A DNA stretch of 64,000 nt from DASXAI01 sp963728985 (GTDB taxonomy: Bacteria > Actinomycetota > Acidimicrobiia > Acidimicrobiales > Ilumatobacteraceae), in contig CAVSME010000002.1 in assembly GCA_963728985.1 (NCBI GenBank), forward strand, positions 248,001 through 312,000, given 5' to 3'. A program made the position numbers and the translations under genes. Of this stretch, positions 51,412-58,864 are shown in pieces. The notes beneath the pieces are model-generated. The model had not been told where the DNA came from. It ran no database searches and saw nothing but the letters and a program-made list of their open reading frames with translations. How positions within the stretch are numbered: position 1 is the stretch's first letter; every line of letters begins with the position of its first letter.

Positions 51412-51561
51412 GTGAGCGTGGCTGCCATCGTTTGGATCCTCATTGTGGTGGCGATTGTGGTCATCGTCGCAATCGTCGTGTTGGTCATGCGGGCTCGTAG
51501 CCGAGGCCGGATGATGATCTCCCGTCGCGGGTCGTCGCGTCGCACTGGCGGGTCGCCATGA
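51412..51561 (+). CDS. 49-residue membrane peptide, first gene of the PRC-barrel operon
   Basis: GTG 51412 follows GGAGAGG at 2-6 nt. The product is one hydrophobic helix (VAAIVWILIVVAIVVIVAIV) with a very basic tail (MRARSRGRMMISRRGSSRRT). Its TGA overlaps the ATG of the next gene (ATGA), which supports expression. Similar single-helix peptides with basic tails precede PRC-barrel genes in other actinobacteria, as far as I recall. Confidence 0.6.
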   Translation: MSVAAIVWILIVVAIVVIVAIVVLVMRARSRGRMMISRRGSSRRTGGSP

Positions 51562-52115
51562 CCGCCTCGCTGCTGCATGGCAAGGACCTGGCTGGCATGC
51601 CGGTGGTGGACATCTCGACCGGTGACGATCTGGCCGACGTGCGCGACGTGGTGTTCCATCCCGAGCAAGGCTTGCTGGCCGGCCTCATCCTCATGAAGCG
51701 CAACTTCTGGCACGGTCGGATGCGAGAGGTGCTTCCGCTCGAGGGGATCGCGTCCATCGGCACTCATGCCGTCATGGTGGCGGACCCCGGCGCACTGACC
51801 GACCGCCGCGACGCACCCTCGGAAATGACGCGGCCCGATCCTCGTCGCGACGTGCTCGACGACATGGTGGTCACGGAGTCGGGCCGCCAACTGGGCAAGA
51901 TCGTCGACGTCATCATCGTCGGCGGCGATGCACCTCGGGTGGTCGGGTTCCAGGTGTCCGGCGGTGTCGTCGGCGACGGACTCGTGCCGATCGGCGCCAA
52001 GAGCGGCCTGTCCGGCACCACCCTGCTGGTCCCCGACGAGTACGAGGCCCGTATCCGCACCGACCTCACCGGGCTGGCGGCGGAACTGGTCGACATCGAA
52101 CGGTCTCGATCGTGA
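51558..52115 (+). CDS. PRC-barrel domain protein
   Basis: 185 residues with two PRC-barrel-like units. Residues about 8-75 (LLHGKDLAGMPVVDISTGDDLADVRDVVFHPEQGLLAGLIL) and about 96-180 (LDDMVVTESGRQLGKIVDVIIV...VVGFQVSGG) each show the beta-rich GKIxDVxxD pattern. PRC barrels occur in photosynthetic reaction-centre H subunits, RimM and many small stress or surface-associated proteins. The role here is unknown. Coupled at both ends by 4-bp overlaps. Confidence 0.8.
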   Translation: MTASLLHGKDLAGMPVVDISTGDDLADVRDVVFHPEQGLLAGLILMKRNFWHGRMREVLPLEGIASIGTHAVMVADPGALTDRRDAPSEMTRPDPRRDVLDDMVVTESGRQLGKIVDVIIVGGDAPRVVGFQVSGGVVGDGLVPIGAKSGLSGTTLLVPDEYEARIRTDLTGLAAELVDIERSRS

Positions 52116-52561
52116 TCCGGCTGTCCCAGCTGTTGGGCCAACGGGCCGTGGCGCTCGCCGACGCCGAGCGGGCCGGCACGGTACGAGGTGTCGTCGTCAG
52201 GGGCGGAAACCTTGTGGCGGTGGACATCGGCGACCATGTCGTGCCCTCGAGCGCCATCCGTGCCTTCGAGGGCGACGTCGTCACCTTCGACGACCACGAG
52301 CCGATCGACGATGAGGTCGCCCGGCGGGCCACTGCGGTGATCGGCAAGCCCGTGCTCACTCACGCCGGAGATGGTCTCGGTGACATCGTCGACTTGCACC
52401 TCGACAACTCCGGGCGGGTCGAGGCCGTCATACTGGCCGATCGAACGCTGCCCGGGGACCGCCTCGAGGTCATCGGGACCTATGCCGCCATCGTCGCCGA
52501 CGAGCCCCGGGGGCCGGAGACACAGCTCCCGCCCCCCGACCCCTCGACCCGAAGCCGCTAG
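52112..52561 (+). CDS. Second PRC-barrel-like protein
   Basis: 149 residues from GTG 52112 (GTGA overlap). LSQLLGQRAVALADAERAGTVRGVVVRGGNLVAVDIG and VIGKPVLTHAGDGLGDIVDLHLDNSGRVEAVIL repeat the same barrel pattern as the upstream protein. The C-terminus is Pro-rich. The two PRC proteins and the membrane peptide form one operon; they may assemble at the membrane, but nothing in the sequence shows this directly. Confidence 0.7.
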   Translation: MIRLSQLLGQRAVALADAERAGTVRGVVVRGGNLVAVDIGDHVVPSSAIRAFEGDVVTFDDHEPIDDEVARRATAVIGKPVLTHAGDGLGDIVDLHLDNSGRVEAVILADRTLPGDRLEVIGTYAAIVADEPRGPETQLPPPDPSTRSR

Positions 52562-53377
52562 TGGGCCGTCCCAGTCGAATCTGCCGGTAATCCCAGAGTT
52601 GTAGTTCTGCGGTTGCGAGGAGCGTGACAGGCCGAGTCTGGACCGAGAGTCATCCATGGCCGTCCGCCTTCGCGAGAGAGTTGACGACCGAAGACGGGGC
52701 AGCGCCGGCCATGCCTGTCTCGCGTCACAAGTAGTCGCGGTCTCCACGACCGGCATGTGGAGCCGCTGGCAGCGGGCGCCGCCGTACCCGACGGCCCGGT
52801 CAGAGCGCGTGCCGCGGTGACGACACCGACGGTTCGCCACGATCGTGTTGCTGGAAAGCGCTGCTCGATGCCCCCGGCCACGCACGACTTGACTGGCGGT
52901 GCGCTCGCGTTCGTCGGACGGTGGAGGTCGTCGGTGATCGTGGCGGCCGACGGCGTGTTGTTGGTCGGCTCAGCGGCGCCGGGAACCTCGAAGCGTCCCT
53001 GAAGGACTGGTGGAGAGCCCGCGACGCCTCGGAATTCGACAGCGAGGCCGATGTCGTCCAGGTGCCCAGCGTCCAGTACGTGTCGGGTACCGCGCCGCCG
53101 TCAGCGATGAGCGCGCGGAACTGGTCGTGGTCGTCGTCAGTCGGCATTGTGTCCGAGAAGGACATCGGTCTCGGTGCGTGGGTGATACAGGTTCGGGCGT
53201 AGCGCGATATCGATGAGGGCGAGCACCGTCACGGTGGTCACCGTCGAGGGGTGCCTGTTCGCGGCGCGGCGCCGGCAAACTACCGCAACTCCCCGATGCG
53301 CGGCACTCGAAAGTCGACATGACGCGTCTCGATGCGAACCCACGCCGGGCCGCAGTTCCACGTTCGCCGGCTGGCCG
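52562..53377. other. 816 bp without a supportable gene
   Basis: Open frames exist on both strands (for example 52800-53165 minus, starting MSFSDTMPTDDDHDQF, and 52921-53202 plus), but none has a ribosome site, family match or consistent composition over its length. The minus frame looks protein-like for about 55 codons and then becomes Arg/Pro noise, so it may be a truncated remnant. No repeats or hairpins stand out. Confidence 0.5.
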
Positions 53378-53692
53378 TCACCCGGCGCGCAGCTTGTAGG
53401 TGGCCAGCTGCTCGATTCGCTCGATGTGGCCGGAGCTGCGGTGGAACCGACGGGCGATCTCGGCATGATCGGTGCCGCCGGCTCGCCATTTCAAGATCCG
53501 GCGCTCCACCGGCCGCAGAGCCTCCGCTTTCGGCATGGCGCCAGCCCGCGGCATCCCGGCGTAAATGATCACCCGTCTCACGAACTCGGGGCTACGGCGG
53601 AAACGACGGGCGATCTCGGTGTCATCGACCCCGTCTCGCACGAGGCGAAGAACACGGCGTTCGAGCGGCCGTAGCGATTGGTTCCCAACCAT
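53378..53692 (-). CDS. Small protein with two helix-turn-helix units
   Basis: 104 residues from ATG 53692, 8 nt after AGAGGAG. Two internal repeats read LRPLERRVLRLVRDGVDDTEIARRFRRSPEFVRRVI and LRPVERRILKWRAGGTDHAEIARRFHRSSGHIERI. Each resembles a sigma-70 region 4 or LuxR-type helix-turn-helix with recognition helix after EIARRF. A protein of only two such units is probably a DNA-binding regulator. No sensor domain is present. It is a single gene inside the element. Confidence 0.75.
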   Translation of the reverse strand: MVGNQSLRPLERRVLRLVRDGVDDTEIARRFRRSPEFVRRVIIYAGMPRAGAMPKAEALRPVERRILKWRAGGTDHAEIARRFHRSSGHIERIEQLATYKLRAG

Positions 53693-53774
53693 CGTCGTGT
53701 CTCCTCTGCTTCCCTCCACTACGCCTGTCTACAACACCTCTTCCACCTCATCAGGCTCGCCTCAGTCGACGTGG

Positions 53775-54488
53775 CTAGGCCGACACCGCGACATAGGCGC
53801 GCAACGAGCCGTTGGAAGCGACAGCGGTAGCGAGCCCTTCGGACCGGGCCGTTCGGACCGAGTCGGACACCGTCAACACGACGCCGGTGCACGTGATGAG
53901 CCACGCGGCGAGCGTCGCTGTGCCGACGAACACTGGCGTCGGGATCGTCAGGAGCAGGGCGAGGCTGACCAGCGCGCCCGCGAGGTTGACGGCCGCCCAC
54001 AGGTAGGTGAGCCGCTGGAACGGTCGCACCACGGCCGGCCGGCCTCGGACCTCCGGGCTGAGCGGGCAGAAGTCGGCGGCGAAGCGGGCGATGAGCGGTC
54101 GACCGATCAGCACGGAGACCGCGAATCGCCGCCGTGGCAAGCGTGCGCACGATCGGCTGCACGAAATACACGAAGGCGTTCCCGCTGCACAGATAGATCG
54201 ACGTACGCAGCGTGATGCCCAGACAGGCAAATATCAGCAGGGCCGGGACCGGGCGGCGCCTGACGATCCGTCGAGCCACCGCCGTGTAGGTCCACCCGAG
54301 CGCCGCCACGAACGCCCACTCAGGTCCAGCGTGATCAGGAACCCGTAGAACAGCAGCATCGGAATGACCGTCGCCTCGACGAGATACGGCGCCAGACGCT
54401 TCGTCACCGCCGCGACCACGCAGAACTTCGACGGGCGCATCCGCCACGCCAGCTCGCCCGGCGGAGCTCCGACAACTAGCGCCGACAT
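53775..54488 (-). pseudogene. VC0807-like membrane protein, two frameshifts
   Basis: Three frames reconstruct one protein with about six helices: ATVIPMLLFYGFLITLD (from 54488), then GPEWAFVAALGWTYTAVARRIV...FVYFVQPIVRTLATAA, then SVLIGRPLIARFAADFCPL...WLITCTGVVL ending at 53775. The breaks fall near 54330 and 54120. The order and the RPLIARFAADFCPLSPEV motif match the VC0807 family of integral membrane proteins of unknown function. With two breaks it is probably dead. The IS3 copy lies only 80 bp upstream. Confidence 0.7.
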
Positions 54489-54568
54489 GACACGCCTGGG
54501 CGGGCGAACTCATCCATGACGCGCTACTGGGCTTCCCCCGGAACCGAGGAGGGGTTGCTGATAGTTGA

Positions 54569-54598
54569 TGGAGTCTCGCATCTGGCGGCGCCGTGATG
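54569..54598 (+). repeat. IS3 terminal inverted repeat (right end of element, IRR)
   Basis: Starts TGGAG and contains ATCT and, at its inner end, GTGATG. It is the imperfect counterpart of 55846-55875. Confidence 0.6.
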
Positions 54599-54643
54599 CC
54601 TTCGGATGCTCCGGAGTGCTCGGGGCCATCGGAGAAGCTGGTT

Positions 54644-55561
54644 TCACGCGGCCTGACCGGCTTGGGCTGCCTCGGCATGTCGTTGGGCGAGAGCCTGTTC
54701 GTAGGCGACCGGCGGGAGCATCTCGCAGCTCGAGTGTCGGCGCCGGTGGTTGTAGGCGTCGACGAAGCGGGCGACCTCCCGGCGGGCCTGGTCCTTGGTG
54801 GCAAAGCGCTTCCGGCAGAGCAGCTCGTGCTCGAGGGTCGAGTTGAAGCTCTCGGCAGCGGCGTTGTCGAGCGCCGAGCCGACGCGACCCATTGACTGCT
54901 TGACGCCGAGCGAACGGCAGGCGCTGGCGAACAGGTCGCCGACGTACTCGCCGCCCTTGTCGCTGTGGAAGACCACGCCGTCCACGTCACCACCTCGGAT
55001 GGCCGCCGCCATGCACAGCGCCGCCTTGGCCAGCGCCGAGTCATGGTGCTCGCTCATGGCGAACCCCGGCAGTCGACGTGACGCCAGGTCCAACACGGTG
55101 GCCAGGTAGAGCTTGCCCTCATCGGTGGGGATCTCGGTCAGGTCCCCGCACCAACGCTGATCGATCCGCTCGGCCCTGAAGTCCCGTTTCACCAGGTCCG
55201 GGATCGGCGCCGCCGCCTTGTCCGGGCGGGTCAGGCACCGCCGCTTACGCTTCGGCGACCGGCCCTGGAGGCCCTGACGGGCCATCGAGGCCGCCACCGT
55301 GTTGATCGACACCGTCCAGCCGGCGGCGACCAGGTCCTCCCACACCCGGGGCGAACCGTAGGTGCCCGGCGTGCCACCGGAGTCGTCGAACGACGCCCTC
55401 ACCGCCTCGTCGAGCTCGACCCGGCGTCGCTGCCGGGCGGTGGGCTCACGATCGTGCCACTTGTAGAACCACGACTCCGACACGCCCAGCCACCGGCAGC
55501 ACTTCGCGTGGGACACCCGATACTCGGTCCTCTGGGAGGCGATGAACGACGCCACGCTCAT
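54644..55561 (-). CDS. IS3 transposase OrfB (DDE integrase domain)
   Basis: 305 residues from ATG 55561, which overlaps the OrfA stop (ATGA) behind AAGGAGG. It is therefore translationally coupled rather than made by the -1 frameshift usual in IS3. HTH_21 region SHAKCCRWLGVSESWFYKW, then the rve core with Asp in WCGDLTEIPT, Asp in VVFHSDKGGEY and Glu in NAAAESFNSTLEHE. C-terminal YNHRRRHSSCEMLPPVAYE is typical of IS407/IS2-like groups. The frame is complete, so the enzyme may be active. Confidence 0.94.
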   Translation of the reverse strand: MSVASFIASQRTEYRVSHAKCCRWLGVSESWFYKWHDREPTARQRRRVELDEAVRASFDDSGGTPGTYGSPRVWEDLVAAGWTVSINTVAASMARQGLQGRSPKRKRRCLTRPDKAAAPIPDLVKRDFRAERIDQRWCGDLTEIPTDEGKLYLATVLDLASRRLPGFAMSEHHDSALAKAALCMAAAIRGGDVDGVVFHSDKGGEYVGDLFASACRSLGVKQSMGRVGSALDNAAAESFNSTLEHELLCRKRFATKDQARREVARFVDAYNHRRRHSSCEMLPPVAYEQALAQRHAEAAQAGQAA

Positions 55562-55848
55562 CGCGTCGCCTCCTTGACCCACAGGACCACGGAGCGCTTG
55601 AGGACATCACGCTCCATCCGCAGCTCCGCGTTCTCGCTGCGAAGCCGACTGAACTCGGCGCGCTCATCGACCGTGAGGCCCTCCTTCTCACCGCGTTCGA
55701 CCCGGTCCCGGTCGACCCAGTTGCCCAACGTCCCCGGGTTGATTCCCAGGTCCCTGGCCACCGCTGCGATCGACTTGCCGGTCTCCCGCACGATCCGGAC
55801 CGCGCCCTCACGGAACTCAGGGTCGTACTTCCGTCGTGTCTCTGGCAT
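55558..55848 (-). CDS. IS3 transposase OrfA (HTH_Tnp_1)
   Basis: 96 residues from ATG 55848 behind GAGGAG; the GTG at 55854 sits on that ribosome site. RRKYDPEFREGAVRIVRETGKSIAAVARDLGINPGTLGNWV is the IS3 OrfA helix-turn-helix, followed by the leucine-zipper-like LRSENAELRMERDVLKRSV. It binds the IS ends. Confidence 0.94.
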   Translation of the reverse strand: MPETRRKYDPEFREGAVRIVRETGKSIAAVARDLGINPGTLGNWVDRDRVERGEKEGLTVDERAEFSRLRSENAELRMERDVLKRSVVLWVKEATR

Positions 55849-55875
55849 CACCACTCCTCATAGATGATGCCTCCA
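55846..55875 (-). repeat. IS3 terminal inverted repeat (left end of element, IRL)
   Basis: On the minus strand TGGAGGCATCATCT followed by a short spacer and GTGATG. It covers the start of OrfA and its ribosome site. Confidence 0.6.
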
Positions 55876-56045
55876 CGCTTCGAGGGGATGCCCGCTACCA
55901 GGGCCGTGGGCTGCCATGTGGCAGCATCCGAGATGCTCGTGACTTCATCGTGTCCGCTTATGGCGTACACCCATTCCCACTCGCGCCGGCCGGCCATAGC
56001 CACGGCATACACCGCCCCGCGACGACATTGGCTGGTGCCGATCAT
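55876..56045 (-). pseudogene. N-terminal gene fragment cut by the IS3 copy
   Basis: From ATG 56045 about 56 codons read MIGTSQCRRGAVYAVAMAGR then REWEWVYAISGHDEVTSISD and ATWQPTALVAGIPSKRG, where the IS begins. The composition is protein-like and the frame has no stops. No continuation is found left of the IS, so the 3' part is lost. No family is recognised. Confidence 0.4.
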
Positions 56046-56425
56046 GCCGGCCGTCGCTTTGGGCGGCGACCGCCATCGGATACGGGCGGCCCGGTTCTCG
56101 AGGGTTGCGCCGCTCGAGGCGCGACTCGTTTCTTCGCCGGTTGGTGCCGGCGGTCGGTGCCAACCAGTAGTGCGACGACCTCACCGATGGTCCGTTCCCG
56201 GATGATGGTGTCGTGAACCACCCGGTTGGCCTGGAGCCGGTAGCGGTTGCGTCGACCGGCCTTCTCCTTGAGCACGTAGCCGGCCTCGGCCAGATCGGCG
56301 ACGATACCGTGGGCGCTGCGTTCGGTGATGCCAAGCGTGGTGGTGATGTCGCGCAGGCGGACCTCAGGATCACGAGCGAGGCAGGACAGATCGCGCTGAC
56401 GGCTATGGCGCGGTCTCTGTCGCAA
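56042..56425 (-). CDS. Winged-helix transcriptional regulator
   Basis: 127 residues from TTG 56425. LARDPEVRLRDITTTLGITERSAHGIVADLAEAGYVLKEKAGRRNRYRLQ is a MarR/IclR-like winged helix-turn-helix found in a common actinobacterial family that continues RERTIGEVVALLVGTDR, also present. Related proteins begin about 10 residues earlier with a conserved WTFLTNHAxVLLCIA segment. Here HSRQRDLSCLA replaces it, so the N-terminus may be altered or the start misassigned. The C-terminal 35 residues are Arg/Pro-rich and not conserved. Confidence 0.75.
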   Translation of the reverse strand: MRQRPRHSRQRDLSCLARDPEVRLRDITTTLGITERSAHGIVADLAEAGYVLKEKAGRRNRYRLQANRVVHDTIIRERTIGEVVALLVGTDRRHQPAKKRVAPRAAQPSRTGPPVSDGGRRPKRRPA

Positions 56426-56477
56426 GAATCGTGAGTCCGTCCGGCCGGGAGGCCGGCCGGCGGCATGGCGGGCTCGG

Positions 56478-57647
56478 TCACCGGTTGTTGATGATGGCGG
56501 TGGCGGTGAAGCCGCAGCATTGGATCTCGCGTACTGGCGCCACGGTTGTGTTGGTGATGCGGTCGCCCCGCGAGACGCCGAGGGTGTCGGTGGTGCCAGC
56601 GACGACGCCGATTCCGACCTGCCCGCCGCTCATGGCGTTCTGGCTGGTGGTGCCGTCACCGTCTTGGATGACGACGCCGAAATACCGGTTGTTGTCGAGG
56701 GTGTTTCGGCTGATGATGCAGCAGTTGGGGCTGGCCAGTTGGTAGACGCCCACGTCGTTGGCGACGATGTGGTTGTCGGCAATCCTCGTGCCGGCGGGGG
56801 CGACTGCGGCGAGAACGCCCATCGATTGGAACTGGTTGATCGGGTCGGGGCCGCAGCCGGCGATGGTGCACACGGCGCCGGTCAGGGTGTTCCCAGTTAC
56901 CTGGGCCACTGCCCCGAAGTCGACCACGATCCCCGACTGTTCGGTGGCGATCTCGGCGCCGCCGCTGATGACGTTGTTGGCTACGGTCACTCGTGTGGGC
57001 GGGCCGCCGAGCGGTCCGGTGACGTCGATGCCGACAGACTGATAGTGGTCGACGGTGACGTGGGTGATTCGCCCGAAGGCCGTGCTACCCCGCTGGCCGT
57101 CCATCTGGATTCTGGGGGGCAGGCCGAACACGACGCTGTGACCGTTGGCCTGCGACGCCGGACAGGTGGCGGCGTCGGGTTGCAGATCGGTGACCCGGCT
57201 GTCGGACAGTTGCAGGGTGGCGGCCTGTAGGGCGATGACGCCGGCCGCCGGGCTGCACGGGATCGGCCCGGTGACGGTGAACCCCGACATGCGGACGTGG
57301 GCGCCATGGCCGATCCGCACGATGGCCGACACCGGCTGGCCGGTCGGTACGTCCACGGCGTACGGGGTGAGGCTGGCCGGCGCTTTGATGATCGTGGCGT
57401 CGGCCCCCGCGGCTCTGAGGGTCAGGTCCTTGTCGATGACGACTTCCTCGGTGTAGGTGCCGCCTGCGACGCTGATGGTGTCGCCCGACGCCGCCGCCGC
57501 CACGGCTGCCTGGATGGTGGGGTAGTCGCCGGGGACCGCCACTAGGGTCCGCGCCTCAGCCGGGCCGATGGTGAGCACCAGTCCGGCCGAGACCAGGACC
57601 ACCGTGGCCAACACGGCCGTCGTCGTACGCATGACAAGCGTCGTCAT
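56478..57647 (-). CDS. Secreted right-handed parallel beta-helix protein
   Basis: 389 residues with a signal peptide (TTAVLATVVLVSAGLVLTIGPAEA). VPGDYPTIQAAVAAAASGDTISVAGGTYTEEVVIDKDLTLRAAG is the classical opening of pectin-lyase-fold proteins (DUF1565/NosD-like). Then come many coils of the VTVANNVISGG, VTGNTLTG, IADNHIVANDVGVYQL type. Two CC pairs (PNCCIIS, IQCCGFT) may form disulfides. No catalytic residues can be pointed to. The fold is used by polysaccharide-binding or lyase enzymes and by surface adhesins. Its ATG overlaps the stop of the membrane-protein gene. Confidence 0.88.
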   Translation of the reverse strand: MTTLVMRTTTAVLATVVLVSAGLVLTIGPAEARTLVAVPGDYPTIQAAVAAAASGDTISVAGGTYTEEVVIDKDLTLRAAGADATIIKAPASLTPYAVDVPTGQPVSAIVRIGHGAHVRMSGFTVTGPIPCSPAAGVIALQAATLQLSDSRVTDLQPDAATCPASQANGHSVVFGLPPRIQMDGQRGSTAFGRITHVTVDHYQSVGIDVTGPLGGPPTRVTVANNVISGGAEIATEQSGIVVDFGAVAQVTGNTLTGAVCTIAGCGPDPINQFQSMGVLAAVAPAGTRIADNHIVANDVGVYQLASPNCCIISRNTLDNNRYFGVVIQDGDGTTSQNAMSGGQVGIGVVAGTTDTLGVSRGDRITNTTVAPVREIQCCGFTATAIINNR

Positions 57648-58390
57648 GCCGGCACCTGTTCAGTCGTGCCGAGGCGCATGACGATGAGGATGCTCAACAG
57701 CAGAATGAACAGCATTCCCACCAGGAATCCCGCGAGGTTCACGAGCCCGAGGGCGGTGTTCTCCCCATCGGCGACGATGTAGAAGACGGAGGCCACGCCG
57801 AGGATGGTGGACACGATCCCGAGGCCACCGAGCCAGGTCGGCAGGGCGCGGGTGCGCAGGATGACGACCGCGACCGCCAGGGTGAAGGCGCCGGCGGTGG
57901 CCCCGATGGGCACGAGAGCCAGCGTGTTGAACGTCCAGACGGTCTGGACGAGGCCGGGGTCGGCCGCCTTGGCGGTGTCGTTCCAGGCCAGGGCGACCGC
58001 CGGCAGGCCGGCTGTCACATTCAGCGCGATCGTCACGAGGCCAGCGCCGACGGCGACCATGCTCAGGCGACCGGCAGCACCCTCGGCCTCGCGGAGCAGG
58101 GCGTACACGCTCCCGAGGAACCAGATGAAGAAGAAGGCCGCCAACGTGACCAAGGTGGTCGCGAGAAGGATCCGGCCGCCGTCGAGGACCAGATAGTCGC
58201 GGATCACGGCGGGTGGATCGTCGATCGCGGGGGCGCCGCTGAGTATCGCGACGATCGGCACCTGGAGCGCAACGAACACGATGCCAGTGGCGGCGGCGAG
58301 CCGTTCGTGTCGTCGTCGAGTGATGTCCGAGGCCGGCGCTGTCGCCGGGGGGGCCGGAAGATGTTCCAGAGAGGCGCTTTCAGTGGGCAC
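57644..58390 (-). CDS. DUF4386-like integral membrane protein
   Basis: 248 residues from GTG 58390, behind AAAGGA. Six helices, among them AATGIVFVALQVPIVAILSGA, LLATTLVTLAAFFFIWFLGSVYALL, VAVGAGLVTIALNVTAGLPAVAL and LVNLAGFLVGMLFILLLSILIVM. This resembles the DUF4386/DUF998-type proteins of actinobacteria, with no known activity. It overlaps the cupin gene by 11 bp and the beta-helix gene by 4 bp, a clear operon of three. Confidence 0.75.
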   Translation of the reverse strand: MPTESASLEHLPAPPATAPASDITRRRHERLAAATGIVFVALQVPIVAILSGAPAIDDPPAVIRDYLVLDGGRILLATTLVTLAAFFFIWFLGSVYALLREAEGAAGRLSMVAVGAGLVTIALNVTAGLPAVALAWNDTAKAADPGLVQTVWTFNTLALVPIGATAGAFTLAVAVVILRTRALPTWLGGLGIVSTILGVASVFYIVADGENTALGLVNLAGFLVGMLFILLLSILIVMRLGTTEQVPA

Positions 58391-58781
58391 GGCTCGATCC
58401 TTTCGTTGGTTGGTCGTGTGTCTGCAGTGAGCACTTGCCGTTGCCCTGCTCCAGCGTCGACACGGCACGTGTCCACGCGTCGGCCGGGCTCAGCTCGAGG
58501 ACGTCGCAGTCCTCCTCGACGACGACGACGTGCCCCGGGGCGGCGTAGTAGAGGTCACCGGCGGACAACAGCTCGTCGTGGTCGGGATAGCGAACACGAA
58601 GTCGACCCGCTCGCACGAGCCCCCAGTGCGGACAGAGGCAGCGGGTGATCGGGTTAACACTCTGTGCCTCGCCCGCCGCGAGCTGTTCGAGGCTCACGCG
58701 GAGGCCACCCCACTCGACGGCGGCGCGCCGCACCACTGGCGTCTCAAGCTCGACGGGCAACTCGTCACATGCGGCTCGCAC
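58380..58781 (-). CDS. Cupin-domain protein
   Basis: 133 residues from GTG 58781 in an AGGAGGAG-rich leader. LCPHWGLVRAGRLRVRYPDHDELLSAGDLYYAAPGHVVVVEEDCDVLELSP is a compact double-stranded beta-helix with G(X)5 and PxH-type turns, but the metal-binding His pair is not complete. It may be a ligand-binding rather than catalytic cupin. First gene of the cupin, membrane protein and beta-helix operon. The regulator gene upstream ends 84 bp before it. Confidence 0.8.
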   Translation of the reverse strand: MRAACDELPVELETPVVRRAAVEWGGLRVSLEQLAAGEAQSVNPITRCLCPHWGLVRAGRLRVRYPDHDELLSAGDLYYAAPGHVVVVEEDCDVLELSPADAWTRAVSTLEQGNGKCSLQTHDQPTKGSSRAH

Positions 58782-58864
58782 CTCCGGCTCCTCCTCCTGC
58801 GTCGTTCCTCAGGAGGGGCGTGAGATTCGGGCTCACATTGCGAGGCGGCTCCCGGGCCAGCGGC

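Larger units (their letters stand above)
54569..55875 (-). mobile_element. IS3-family insertion sequence
   Basis: 1307 bp with two overlapping transposase genes on the minus strand. The ends are related: TGGAGTCTCGCATCT at 54569 and, on the other strand, TGGAGGCATCATCT from 55875, both followed some 12 bases later by GTGATG. IS3 elements normally start TG and end CA, as here. The flanking bases (AGTTGA left, CGCTTC right) show no duplication of 3-5 bp, so the insertion may have been rearranged. It interrupts the gene fragment at 55876-56045. Confidence 0.8.

Noticed and set aside
52800..53202. Overlapping small frames on both strands in the 52.6-53.4 kb gap.
   Set aside because: No ribosome site, no family match, and composition turns to noise after about 55 codons. 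Kept only as a no-gene stretch.
55558..55600. -1 programmed frameshift joining IS3 OrfA and OrfB.
   Set aside because: OrfB has its own ATG overlapping the OrfA stop behind AAGGAGG, so coupled initiation explains expression, and no A-rich slippery site is seen.
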